50,904 nt of DNA from Lactifluus volemus (lineage: Eukaryota; Basidiomycota; Agaricomycetes; Russulales; Russulaceae): positions 1 through 50,904 of the forward strand of contig WTXI01000261.1 of assembly GCA_022376515.1 (NCBI GenBank), given 5' to 3'. Of this stretch, positions 39,811 to 50,904 are shown piece after piece. The notes under the pieces are model-generated. The model did not search any database. It was not told the DNA's origin and worked only from the letters and a program-made list of their open reading frames with translations. The position numbers and the translations under genes are program-made. How positions within the stretch are numbered: the first letter of the stretch is position 1; each line of letters begins with the position of its first letter.

Positions 39811-41904
39811 TCGGCATCAATGGTGGTTTAGGTTTCACAGTATTGGGTTTCGTCATTTGGCAAGTTGCACATCCTTTGATGTAGTTCTGAACAAACTGTC
39901 GCATCGTCGGCCACCAGTAGTCCTCAGACACCTTCTGAAGTGTCGTGGCGATGCCTGGGTGCCCAGCCAAGGCGTGGTCATGGTACTCATGCAAGATCTG
40001 TCACTTCAGATCCTCCTGGTTCGCGACCACAGGTCTTCCTTTGTTAAGGTTCCAAGTGGGACCTTTGTACGAAGTGTACGATCGTTCGTGAAGTCCAGAA
40101 CTTAGACTTGCAAGATGTGCAAGTCAAGATCAGAGGTTCGATAAAGATGAGACTTAGTAAACGACTAAGTCAAGAGCGTTTCAGAGGTCAAGGGTTTTGG
40201 GCTTAGGGATAAGACCAAAGTGTCAAGAAGTCGAAGAGCGTGATGTCAAGAGGGTTCTCTCAGGTCTGATGCTTCTAGGCAAGCAAGGTTCTAATAGATA
40301 GAAGACTTGGATTGCGAAACAAAACTGAGACTTAAGGTCTCTAGGGCAGAAGGTACAGGGTTTATATAGAGGAGAACGAGGCTATGTACACAGCCGTAGG
40401 GGCTGTGACCTTCGTACAGCTTTCAGGGTTTGAAACATGTTTCAGGAATCAGCAAGTCATCCTGTGCATGTGGCTGTTACTTGCGGCTGTACGGTGCTGT
40501 GTGAGGCTGTATCGTGAGAGAAAATAAGTAAGCGATCTGAAACAAAGTGATCGGCAGTCCATTCGCATAAGCAAGGGAGTCAGCAGAAATGAGTCAGCAG
40601 TCCGAAAATGTACAGTATGAGTCAGCAAACACGTGTCAGTCCATAACATCCTTGGTGTACCCAGTGGTGATTTACTGAGTCCAGTGGGTAGGAGTGATGC
40701 AGCTCTGCGAAATAACTTGGTGTGCGTGCTTGCCAATCCCAAACCTGCTGTTCGAGGCCGCTGACCTCCACTGCCCATGCGAAGAGTTTGTCGGGTAGGA
40801 CAAGGGTGTTTTCATTATCATGTTTCCCTTCGTCCACTCCTGGTGGTCTGGACAGCGCATCAGCCTTGTTCAGCTTGCCTGGGCGGTGCACCAGTTTGTA
40901 ATTGTAGTCCGCAAGGTCACTAAGGTATCTTGCTACGCGTCAGTTGATTCTCTGGGGTTGCCGGTAGTATTGAAGATTGTTATGATCGGTGTGCACAATG
41001 GCAGTGAAGGGAGAGGAGAGGAACAAGTGTCTCCATCGCCGCAGACCCCGGATTACCGCCAAGAGTTCTCTATCATGGACGTCATACCCTCTCTCAGCTT
41101 CGTTCAATGTCTGGGAGTGGTAGCCCACTGGACAGAGCCTCTGTTTGTCATTTCGTTGGTAGAGGATGGCCCCAGTGGCATACTGGGACGCGTCTACCTC
41201 CATCTCGAAGGGGCGGTCATAGTCAGGTCTTTGGAGGACAGGATCGGACTCTATGATCTGGAGGAGCGCATCCAAGGCTTCGGTGCACTCATCCGTCCAC
41301 TTGAATGGTCATCCCTTCTTCAGTAAAGCAGTGAGTGGTGCCACAAGGTGTGCAAAGTGGGGAATGAATGGTCTCTGATACCCCAAAACACCAAGCGTAC
41401 TCCGGACCTCCTTCACTGAAGACAAGGTTTGAGGCCACTGAGATAGTCCTTTCCTCTTTGTAGGATCGATGCGGATAGTCCCATGTTCCACGCGGATGCC
41501 AAGGTAGTCAATGCTTGTCTGCTCAAACTTGCACTTTGACAGTTTGAGGAAGAAGGATTCTTGACGGAACATTTTGAGGATTTCCTGAACTATCCTCCTA
41601 TGTTCCTCCACATCTCCTCCCGTGGCTACCAAGACGTCATCCATGTACACAAACACCTTCCCTGGGTAGCGATTCATGATCTTAGCGAAGACCCGATCCA
41701 TGCAACGTTGGAAGGTGGCCGGGGAGTTCTGGAGGCCGAAGAGCATCACCTTTGGTTGGTACAGGCCAAAGGGAGTCTTAAACGCGGCTTTCCATCGATC
41801 CTCAGGGCGAATCTGGATGTTATGATAGCCCCAACGAATGTCTAATGCCGTGAAGAGGGTGCGTCCATGTAGCGCTTCCAGAATTTGTTCAATGCGAGGG
41901 ATGG
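39811..41904 (-). pseudogene. pol: Element H: gypsy pol relic (RT, RNase H, part of integrase)
   Basis: From 41904 down on the minus strand: RT (ALDIRWGYHNIQI, YMDD in VFVYMDDVLVAT), RNase H (MEVDASQYATGAILYQ, HTDHNNLQYY), linker (RPGKLNKADALSRPP), then, after a solo LTR, the integrase zinc finger (HDHALAGHPG...GCATCQ) to PITVKPS, where homology ends near 39811. Stops: TGA at 41309, TGA at about 40940 in place of Arg of NRRVARY, TGA at about 40012. The 5' side is cut by element I at 41905; the rest of H should lie beyond the right window edge. It is nearer to F and A than to G. Confidence 0.88.
40042..40648 (-). repeat. Solo LTR B6 inside element H
   Basis: 607 bp, TGTTAAGG...CATAACA on the plus strand, target duplication TCCTT (40037-40041, 40649-40653). 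It separates the RNase H and integrase parts of H. Confidence 0.93.
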
Positions 41905-42481
41905 TGTCAAGGCTCAGAGGGGCCTTGGCGCACGACGGTGCTGTGACAGTGATCGAGGAGGGCTGATCGTGGCACTAAGCCTCAGCACGACGAGGATCAC
42001 ACAAGTTCTTCCCTTGGCTTTACTATAGAGGAGAGCGTCGCGCTGACGGATGCACTCTACTGTATCGTCAAAGAAGAGGTCAAGGGCAATCACAAGATGA
42101 GACTAAGTCTTGGATAACAACGGTCAGGAGGTCTGACTTGAAGGGACAAGAAGGGAAGAGGGTTCAACTAGTCTAATTGCAGACAAAGCAAAGTCTAAGG
42201 AGACAAGCTACAACGGACCGGTTTATATACTCCTAGGGTGTGATGCTGAGTCATAGAGTCCCAGGCATGTCACAGCGTGACACGCCTCCTAAATAATATA
42301 TCGTAGATCGAACGGAGAAACTACGGAGATCTGCGGGATACCTCGGAAAGATCCAGAGATCTGCATCGTACATGGAAAGATCTGAAGATCCGTATCGTAG
42401 ATTGTCTCGGAAGAAAGCGAAAAAGATACCCACAATCACGTGGGGCCAATACATAAACAGATCATGTGCCAAACCATAACA
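41905..42481 (-). repeat. 3' LTR of element I
   Basis: 577 bp, plus strand TGTCAAGGCTCAGAGG...AACCATAACA, the inverse of the G LTR with moderate divergence. Its transcript-start word reads AGACTTTGCTT instead of AGACTTCGCTT. Confidence 0.93.
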
Positions 42482-42500
42482 GTGCCTCCCTTCTCAAGGG
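42482..42500 (-). other. Polypurine tract of I
   Basis: Minus strand CCTTGAGAAGGGAGGCAC before the LTR, as in G. Confidence 0.65.
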
Positions 42501-42518
42501 CGCTGTGCCACCAGTGCC

Positions 42519-45500
42519 TCAAAATGTGTGTCGATGCAAGACGAGGGACGTCAGGCACTGCCAGACGGGGTTGCGAACGCCCTCCGGCTCCGCGAAGTTG
42601 TGGTCGTTGGGGCAGAAGCAGTCGGTGGCTGTGCACAAGAAGTGCGGCCACGGGCAATGACAGGAGAGGTGTCCGCCTGCACAGTATAGGCAGTGGACAT
42701 CAATGGGACATAGGTCGGCAGGGTGGTCAGGCCGACTGGTATTGCAGCGGTGGCAATACGGGTAGGCGGGAGGCTGGTACGTCGGGATCCAGGTGGCGGC
42801 TAGAGGGGTGGAAAACTGCTGAGGGAAATACCACGCGCCATGTGCAGGAGGCGCGTATTTGGTGGCACAAACGCCATGCCAAACGCCTGCGTGTTCCCGT
42901 CGGAGTCCACGAGCGCTACCATCTGTAGGAGCCTTGCCCTTCTCGGCAGAGGTGTAGGACTCCGCGCCGGTATGAACGGTGTGTTGATAGGGTTGGGCAA
43001 CATAGCCCCGTGCGGGTCGGGGGTGGCTGGCGTCCAATGTAACTGACGCATGCGGGCTGGTGGGCGAGGGGTAGCCGGAGTAGGAGTCCTGACGTGGTAG
43101 CTGGGGCTCCTCGCTGCCGGAGGCGGAGACGGACTGGTCAGATCGATGACCGTCGCTGTCGGAGGTGGGGGTGTTGACCCGCGTGAGGGCTCGCTCGGAG
43201 GCGTCGAGCGGCTCAGAGCGTGAGGAGGGTGACGGAAAGGGAGAGACTTCTTGGCCCGCTGCCTCGAGTAGCGGGGCCGACTGGGTTCTCCACTCGTCGA
43301 CGCGGTGGAAGGCGTCGATCGCGAGGGAAGGGGGCTTTTCCTCCGAATTGGGAGGAGCGACGGGCGAGGAGTAGTTGTCGTCATCGGGCTCGGGGGACCA
43401 CTCACCATAAGCGGAAGGTCGAGAGGGCTGAGGGGCCCAGAGTATAGGTACGGGTGCGAGGGGCCTGGTGGACGGATCTGGTACTGGGAGGGGTGACGGT
43501 GAGGCGGCATACTCGTTGTTGATGTCGAGATGCTCGGGTTGAAAGTCTTCTGGGGTAAGGCCAGTGAGGAGGAGGGCAGCGTAGGTGTCGTCAGGGATGT
43601 CGATGGCGGCAAAGTCAAGGTCAAGGATGAAGTCTCGGATGGGGGAGAAGTCCATGGGAGAGGGGGATAACGACGGTAGAGGGTCAGGAGTGGGGTTTAT
43701 ATCCTCCTCAATTTTGAGAGTTCTCACGGCTTCGGGATTTGCCTCGTGGAATTCTCGGATTAACTCCAGGGAATTGACGTTCTCGACTGGCTCCCACGTG
43801 TTGTGTGCTGCGGAGTACCCTTTCCACTTTAGGAGATATTGCAGCTTCCTGTACCGCCTTCTTGATCCGAGGATCTCTTCAACTTCGTATTCCTGATGAT
43901 CGTCGACCAGATCTGGGGGTGGCTCGGTGTGATTTCGGCCATGCTCGGCTGTTTCCGAATAGGGGGTCAGAAGGGATGCATGGAAGACGTTGTGGATCTT
44001 CCATTGGGGTGGCAAATCTAATTTGTACACATAGGGCGAGACCACTTTGATGACACAGAAAGGTCCAAAGCGTTTTGGTCGAAGCTTCTTTGTCGGATAT
44101 GGTAGGTTTAAGTGCGTCCCCTCAAGTAGGACCATCTGTCCTTTGGCAAAAGGTCGGAAGTGGCGTTGCCCCTTCTTTCGCTCGTGGTATTTTTTTGTCA
44201 TGTCTTGTGCCTGGCGAATGGCCTTTTGCGCTCGTTCTCGCAGTCCGCGGAGGTAAGTGGATCGTTCTTCTAAGGCTGGTAGGGTTGCGTCTGTTATCTG
44301 TTGTTCCTGAGCGCGCGGGGTGAAGCCGATGAGTAATTTGAAGGGGGTCTTTCCGGTGGTGGAGCTGGGCCAGGAGTTATGCACAAATTGGGCGAGTGGG
44401 AGCCATCGTGCCCAATTGTTCTGTTGGAAGTTGCCGTAGATTCGAAGGTACTGTTCCAGCCATTGGTTCGTCCGCTCTGATTGGCCGTCTGTCTGGGGGT
44501 GATATGCTGTACTAATGTTTTGGTTTATTTTGAGTCGTTTACAGAGGTCTGTTGTCCATTTTGAGGTGAACCTCGTGTCTCGATCCGATATAACGGTCTT
44601 AGGAATCCCGTAGTGAGGGAAAACATGTTGGGCGTAGAGTGCGGCCACCCCTTCAGAGTCGATTTTCTGCGTACAAGGGAGGAAGAATGCCGCCTTTGTG
44701 CAGTCATGGTCGGTAATCGTCAGGATAGAGTCATAGCCTTGCGAAGGTGGGAGGTCCACAATGAGGTCAAGTGCGATAGTTTCAAACAGTAACGCGTTTG
44801 GTTTAACAGTGATCGGGTAAATTGGAACCTTGGGCCGGACTGTGTTGCTCTTTGTGGTCTGACAGGTGGCACACCCCTTGATGTATTGTCGAATGAAGGT
44901 TTTCATGTCGGGCCACCAATATCCTTGTTCTACTGCGTGTAGGGTTTTCGAAATTCCGGGGTGTCCAGCGGTGACGTGGTCATGGTGCGCGGCAATCACC
45001 TCCCTCCTCAGGGCGTTGTCTGCCACGACAACGATTTTCCCAGCGCGAGTCCACAGGCCACGCGGACCCCGCTCAAGCCGGAAAGGGGTTGACCAGCCCA
45101 CAATGTCCGTGGGCGCCGCCTCCTGGGCTCGGAGCAGCTTGTCTTCCCAGGGATCCAGAGGTGCGAGGGAAAGCGTAGCGACAGATGCAAATAGTTCGCT
45201 AGGGAGGACAATGACATCCTTATTGTCCAGAGCTCCGGTATCAAAGTCAGGGCGGCGAGAGAGAGGATCCGCCCGCATAGATTTTCCAGGTTTATGAATA
45301 AGGGAAAGGTTAAATTCCCCCAGGAGGGGAATGTAGCGGGCAACGCGTCGGTTAATATCCCGAGGGTGACGGTAATATTGCAGGTTCTTGTGGTCGGTAT
45401 AGACTTTTATCGGGTGACGCGCCCCTAGCAACAAGTGGCGCCAACGCTTGAGGGCATGAATGATAGCGAGGAGTTCCCGGTCGTGAACATCGTAGCCTCG

Positions 45501-47419
45501 TTCTGGTGGGGACAGGGCATGGGAATAGTAACTGATAGGGCGTGGGAGACCGGTAGGAGTACGTTGGAAGAGGATGGCCCCAAGGGCAAACTGGGAGGCA
45601 TCCACTTCTACTTCAAAAGGTCGGTCATGGTCTGGGCGGTTAAGAGCCATGTCACGTTCGACCAGGTTAATCAGGCGCTTTACAGCCGTACGTTGTTCGT
45701 CGCCCCAATGAAAGGGGACGTCCTTTTTCAGGAGGTCGGTGAGGGGTCGTGCAATTTCCGCAAAACCGGGAATAAAAGGACGGTGGTAGCCAAACACCCC
45801 CAGGGTGCTTCGCACGCCAGAGACGGTGCTTTGCTCGGTCGGCCATTCTAAGAGCCCTTGTCTCTTCGTGGGGTCCAGGGAAATTTTTCCATCTTCGACC
45901 ACGATGCCCAGGTAGTGAACGCGGGGTTGCTCGAAATGGCATTTCACCGCTTTCAGGAAGAAGGACTCTTCTTCAAAGCGCTGCAGCACTTGATGAACGA
46001 TGGTCTGGTGAAGGGCCAAATCTGCCGCGTTTCGGTTCGGAGTGGCGATGAGGAAGTCGTCCATGTATATGTGAATAAAGTCGGGGTAGGCGTTCAGTAA
46101 GTCGCGGAAGACGGTGTGCATGCAGCGTTGGAAGGTTCCTGGCGCGTTTCAGAGGCCAAAGGGCATCACATTGGGGAGGTACAAGCCAAATGGAGTAATG
46201 AAGGCGGCCTTCCAGCGGTCCTCTGCCTTGATTTGGATGTTGTTGTACCCCCAACGAATATCAAGGGTGGTGAACAGTTGTTTTCCTTCCAATTGTTCTA
46301 AAATTGTCTCGATACGCAGAAGAGGGTACACGTCTGGTATAGTCCATTCATTGACCTTGCGGTAATCCTGGACCGGGCGGAGGGATCCATCCTGCTTTTT
46401 TACAAAGAAGAGTGGGGTCGCCCAGGGCGAGTCCCCCTTCTCAATGTAGCCCAGCTGTTCGTTTTCATCAATCCACTTGCGCGCCGCGTCCATTTCTGCT
46501 GGGCTGAGCGGGTAGGTTTTGCTTTTTATGGTGGTGGGAGCCCCTTCCTTCAGTTTAATTTCATGGTCGTCTAACCGAGCTGGGGGAAAGCGATGGGACA
46601 GTTCCTCGGAGAAGACCCTCCAGTGCTGTTTGTATTCATGAGGAAGGGAGGGGTTTCCCTGTTGCCGTGGAGCTTTAATGGCCCATTCCGTGGCCACTGA
46701 GGTTTTGTTTAGGCTCGTAGGGGGTATGACACGCGGCTCGGATATCTTGGAGACACCATTGGGCCACTCCGGGAAGTATTCCGCCCACCTCTTTAGTTCA
46801 GGGTGCCTGTCCTCCAGGTCTTGTTTCTGACTTGCAGTCAGTCTGTCGTCCTGCAGTCGGAGCTTCAGGTGGGCCAGCATTTTGTGACTGTTCTCCCGTT
46901 TAACGTCCGCCTCCCTGAGTCGTTGCTTTGCATGGTCTTCCACCCCTAGGAAGCAGGCCCTGGTGACCGCACGAGTGGCTACCTCAATAGGGACATCATC
47001 CCAAGTCATATTTGTCCAGTCAATCTTTGGGTTGAAAGCTTTGAGCCAGGTGAAGCCGAAGATTATTCGGTCTCTTCCTAGGTTTGCGACGAGGAATAAT
47101 AGTTCCTCGCTTTTATTTCCCCGGGTGACGTGGAGTACCATGTACCGCGTGACTGCACCACTTCGGTTGTTTGTTCCATCCACATTGGTAACTTGCACTG
47201 GTATTGGGAGTTGGCGGGTGGCAATCCCCCACCGCTCAACTGTTCGTTGGTCAATAAAATTTTCACTCGCCCCACTGTCAACAAGGGCTGCTTCTCCAAC
47301 CGTTCCACGCATAGACCGAAAAATAAAGGGCATATTTATTGACTTAATGCCTTGGTGTCGTATGAACAAGATGCGTGGTTGTTCCGCTCCGTGCCAGGTT
47401 GGCGGACAGGAGCTTAGAG
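42519..47419 (-). pseudogene. pol: Element I pol, one premature stop in RT
   Basis: The frame is open from the gag junction to 42519 except for TGA at 46149-46151, in MPFGL*NAPGTF where G has Arg. Protease DSGASENFIDQ, YMDD, RNase H, HHCC, DDE with intact Glu (GQSERTNQ), chromodomain and Cys/His tail (CHRCNTSRPDHPADLCPIDV, CLYCAGGHLSCHC) all match G at high identity. The +1 frame over the linker (43624-42800) is open as in G. Confidence 0.92.
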
Positions 47420-49430
47420 AAAATCCTCCCCATCCTCTTTCTGTAATTCGTCCCACACCTTTTCTCGCTCCTCCTGGTTCATCCTTCGAAGGTGTTGCGC
47501 CACCTCCGCGGGAGCCCCAGGATTAACAGTGGGCGTGGGGTCTTCCGAGGAGGGGAGTAGGTCGATGAGAGGTTGTTCGGGTTCTGGGGCACTGTGGCTG
47601 GTCCCGTAGGCTGGTGGTCGTGGCGCATATGCTGGAGGGGTTGGCGCCAGTCGCCCGAACGAGTTCGAGGCTGCGCGTAGGATGGCCGGCTTCCTGAAGG
47701 CTGCCTGCCTTGTTGTCCGCCTCTGGTGATCTGGGGAGCGCGTCTGGAAGGTTGTCCCTTGGGGCAGTTTTTGACGAAGTGGCCGAATTGTCCACACCCC
47801 ATGCATCGTCCTTCCTTTCGGAATTTCTCCCGCTGGGCACGAGTTGCCAGGTTGGCCTCGGTATGGGCAGTGTCGACATCCATGGCAAAGGGGTCTCTTC
47901 TGGGTCGTGAGGGCCTCGGTGGTAGTCCCATCCCCCTTCTCAGCTGTTCCTGAGTCAGGGTAGGTCGGCTTGGTTGGCCTGGTCGCTGTCCCAAAAGGGC
48001 CACTCTGGCTTTATGCCGGTTGTTCTGGTTCCTAGCGTCTCGCTCCCACTGGTCTAAGGTGGTCGGCCAGGTTTCCTGGTTAAGGATGGCTTTCTTCAAT
48101 TCGTGTTTGAGTCCTGCCTGGAATAGGTCCATAGTTCCAGCGTCGTTTCGCGACCAACCAGCTTGCTTGACCAGGGTTTCGAAGCCTGCGATGTACGTGT
48201 CGATATCATCATTAACCATCTTATGGTCTTTGAGTTTTTCATAGGCGCGCTGTTTCTTATTTGAGTCGGTAAAGGCATCTTTGAACGCCTGTTCAAATTC
48301 GGTCCAAATGGCTTCTTCGTTGTGTGGATGTGTGGTGGCTTCTAGTTTCATCAACTGTTCCTCCTGCCAGTCATTGACCTTTTCCCCCTTGATGTAACTG
48401 AGAGCCATGAGGACTCGGTTAAACGGGTTGCTCATTTCGTCGCTGTTCCAGTTTATGAGCTTCCACTGCTTGAACTCTTTCAGGAAGAGGTCGCTTCGGT
48501 TTCTGTCCCCATAGAAGATTGAAGGGGCCAGCCCTTTCAATCCTCCGGTTCCTGGGTTCGTAGGGGGGTTAGTGGTGGCAGTAATGGTGCTTCCCACGTG
48601 AGCTGTCCTTTGGCTAGACGAAGAGGCGGCGCGACGGGTATGGGAGGTAACCCACTAGGGTACTAGGGGCGGCTTGAGAGGAGAGTAGCGGGGGAAGGAG
48701 GCTCCCTCCGCGTTGGTAGAGGTCGTAAACTTGTGAGGATATTTGTTGGGCCATAGCGGGTGGTTGTTCCGGAGTGAGGGGATGAGTTCCTTGTAAGGTG
48801 ACAATGGCACTAGTAGCAGCGGCGAGAGTGTCGTCCGCGAGGGGGTTTGGCTGTTGTTGAGGGGAGGTTGGAGGTTTTCTCCGGCCTCGGAGTCGGAGGA
48901 GTTTGAGTTTGAGACGCCGAATCTACCCGGCGGTCTAGGGGATCAGTACGCGGGGTGTTCTCTGTCAGTTTCTCTCCAGTAGCCTAAGCCTGCTGTAGAG
49001 CAATGTATGGGTTGTAAGAGGTTTCCTGAGCGGGTTCGGAAGATGTTCCCTTCTGGGTCTGGTTCGATCAGATACCAGGAGTTGTTTATGAATTCACAAA
49101 AGTCGTTGAGTAGATTTCCTCGTCCGTCACGGGTGGTAACCTGATAGGCTCCCCTTCCAACGTCTGGGTTGATCAAGATCCACTGAGCAACGCCTTTTAC
49201 GTGTGCAGGTAGGCCGTCTCTGATTCGAAGAGGGATATAGGTCCAATGATTATTGTCAGGGATCGGGGCGTTTAAGGACGTGTTGCCTGAACTGCCGCTG
49301 CTTCTGGTACTCCTAGTAGTACCAGTAGCGCAACTTATAGTAGCGGTAGGCGTTGAGTTTGGGTTGGTGGTGTGGGGCAAACTGTGGGTATTCCCTGATG
49401 TATTGTTCAATGAATTCGATCTCCCGTGCG
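47414..49430 (-). pseudogene. gag: Element I gag relic
   Basis: Same parts as G gag: LPAHVKGVAQW, TTRDGRGNLLNDFCEFINNSW, GYWRETDREHPAY, capsid-like region, DPFAMDVD, CMGCGQFGHFVKNC, and MNQEEREKVWDELQKEDGED before TAA at 47414-47416. TGA at 48943-48945 stands where G has the CGA Arg codon of AYRSPRP, and frameshifts lie near 48885, 48600-48660 and 47650. The first ATG after the TATA box is at 48754 (MAQQISSQVYD), as in G. Confidence 0.88.
47420..47426 (-). promoter_or_regulatory. Frameshift heptamer GGATTTT of I
   Basis: Minus strand GAG GAT TTT CTC TAA; same site and frame relation as in G. Confidence 0.6.
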
Positions 49431-50480
49431 ATGTCGGCGAGTTCGTCGAGGGTGGATTGGATAAAACGGAGGCGGTCTACTCTTCCTGTAGATCCTGGAT
49501 CTGTTGGCTGTTTCGAGACGGATCTCTTCTTCGTTTCTGTCAGAGACTGGGGTCTACTCGTTCGTAGGGGTTTGGGTTAGGTGGTCGAGACGTCGTGAGG
49601 TTTTCTCTGCGTGGATAAGGATTCCTACTGCAAAGGCGATGATCCCTTCCGGGTCTGGGTGTGGAGAGGTGGATGAGGAGTAAGTCGAGGCTTTCTTCAA
49701 CGTCAAAGAGTTCTGTAATAGTCTCGTCAAGAAGTGGTAGTGTCCTCAGTCGATGGTGACGTCGGTTCTGTTGTATTCGAGGATATGTTGGAGGAAGAAG
49801 CGATACTGTTCGAGGAGGTGGATGGTGTTTTCGAAGAAGGTGACGAGTTCTGGTTCTTCTTCACGTAGGGAGGCAAAGAGGAGTAGGTGGTATGAACCCA
49901 CTCGAGTTCTAGGCGGATATGGAAGATAAGGTCTCTTGGTTGGCTTCGCAAGCGGCGGTCAAAGAGGTAGGGTCTAAGGTTTGCCCTGTTAGGAGGGGAG
50001 TCCTTTCGGGTGCTTGCGGTCTTTCCGGATGATTCGTGCGGTGTGGGTGTGTGTGGAGGGATCTATGTTTTGTTATGGTACGGCAATGGTCTCCTTGCAG
50101 AAACACTCGTGCTGAAGGGCGTGGATGTGGGTGTAATGTACCTTCTTTCCTGGTACAAACTCGTGGAAGGCGTGGGTGGTGTACGGTGGTCCTCGAAGTA
50201 GGCTCGGAGTCAAAGGTAGGAGGGGGAACGGGAGTGATGGGTTCTGGGGGAGTCGAAGGGTTTCCTTATACGTGGTATGAACTAAGGGTGACTGGGGTCT
50301 TGGTAGGGCACAGGGTTCTTCCTCTGGGTGCAACGATGCGACGGGTTCTTCCTCTTCCTTCACTTATACAGGGCGTAGTAGCCTCTTACAAGTGGAGGGT
50401 CGACTTGGGTGACGAGTGGGTGGACTTAGCTAATGGCTTGAAGACCAACTGAGGTCTTGTAGGGTTTTAGGGTTGTTAGG
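49431..50480 (-). other. ATG-free leader of I
   Basis: About 1.05 kb between primer site and gag-like sequence. It retains 370-390 bases lacking in G, with a charged stretch readable as LREEEPELVTFFENTIHLLE followed by QYRFFLQHILEYN. The peptide HEFVPGKKVHYTHIHALQHE is shared with G. No CAT (minus-strand ATG) occurs on the plus strand anywhere in it. Confidence 0.55.
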
Positions 50481-50492
50481 AGACTTCGCTTT
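50481..50492 (-). other. Primer binding site of I
   Basis: Minus strand AAAGCGAAGTCT, the same as in G. Its partner in the LTR (50781-50771) reads AGACTTTGCTT, so the pairing has one G-U wobble. Confidence 0.65.
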
Positions 50493-50904
50493 TGTCAAGG
50501 CTCAGAGGGGCCTTGGCGCACGACGGTGCTTGACAGTGATCGAGGAGGGCTGAGCGTGGCACTAAGCCTCAGCACGACGAGGATCACACAAGTTCTTCCC
50601 TTGGCTTTACTATAGAGGAGAGCGTCGCGCTGACGGATGCACTCTACTGTATCGTCAAAGAAGAGGTCAAGGGCAATCACAAGACGAGACTAAGTCTTGG
50701 ATGACAACGGTCAGGAGGTCTGACTTGAAGGGACAAGAAGGAGAGGGTTCAACTAGTCTGATTGCAGACGAAGCAAAGTCTAAGGAGACAAGCTACAACG
50801 GACCGGTTTATATACTCCTAGGGTGTGATGCTGAGTCATAGAGTCCAGGCGTGTTCACAGCGTGGACACGCCTCCTAAATAATATATCGTAGATCAAACG
50901 GAGA
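50493..50904 (-). repeat. 5' LTR of element I (partial)
   Basis: First 412 bases of the LTR on the plus strand, up to the window end. Minus-strand TATATAA at 50814-50808. The U3 start and outer flank are outside the window. Confidence 0.92.

Larger units (their letters stand above)
41905..50904 (-). mobile_element. Element I: second copy of the G family, right LTR incomplete at window edge
   Basis: 3' LTR 41905-42481, pol, gag, leader, and the first part of the 5' LTR from 50493 to the window end. Order and sequence follow G closely. It is inserted in the RT of H; the left flank is GATGG, and the same five bases are expected after the 5' LTR outside the window. Pol has one nonsense codon and gag several frameshifts and a stop, so this copy is inactive but recent. 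Confidence 0.93.

Noticed and set aside
1..50904. Defence island, secondary-metabolite cluster, tRNA or rRNA genes
   Set aside because: No such gene or structure was seen; apart from one kinase and small gene relics all recognised coding regions are from mobile elements.

Overview
The window is a piece of a fungal genome, most likely an Agaricomycete (mushroom-forming basidiomycete). The evidence is short introns of about 45-60 bp with GT..AG ends, a WD40 repeat fragment of the kind abundant in mushrooms, PIF/Harbinger and hAT DNA transposons, and several Tf1/sushi-like Ty3/gypsy chromoviruses. I see no rRNA, tRNA, CRISPR array or bacterial operon. Almost every base belongs to a transposable element or its relic; the only plausible intact cellular-type gene is a three-exon casein-kinase-1-like gene at 19.4-20.5 kb.

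Layout. 1-702: WD40 pseudogene. 703-8294: element A, a gypsy provirus on the minus strand with TSD CCAGG, which cuts the WD40 relic. 8372-8974: a solo LTR of family B. 9394-14935: a PIF/Harbinger transposon with 150-bp inverted repeats and TTA target duplication, carrying a Myb/SANT-like gene and a DDE transposase gene. Three solo LTRs sit inside it. It lies in a larger tract rich in GTGCTTAA-type motifs (about 9.3-16.7 kb), which also holds a captured gag scrap and a purine-rich tandem repeat. 17128-18011: solo LTR D. 18.0-19.1 kb: GGCTCGG-rich foldback repeats around a short-chain dehydrogenase fragment. 19435-20470: CK1-like kinase. 20709-22472: truncated hAT transposase. 22473-38963: family B provirus F, degenerate, split by the young element G (28512-37336, TSD AAACT, complete gag and pol). 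38964-39800: an unidentified coding stretch. 39811-41904: pol relic H, with a solo B LTR in it. 41905-50904 (right end outside the window): element I, same family as G, minus strand.

The gypsy elements share one plan: LTR with TATA box, a self-complementary primer site, gag with a CCHC knuckle, and pol in the -1 frame (protease, RT, RNase H, HHCC/DDE integrase, chromodomain). Pol ends in a Cys/His-rich tail, and a possible accessory frame overlaps the pol linker. Most striking are the 5' leaders of G and I. They contain no ATG at all on the coding strand for about 1.7 and 2.06 kb from the TATA box, even though the second part of that stretch is conserved as gag protein. Three unrelated primer-site sequences (A, F, G) each match the start of their own transcript, which argues for Tf1-type self-priming.
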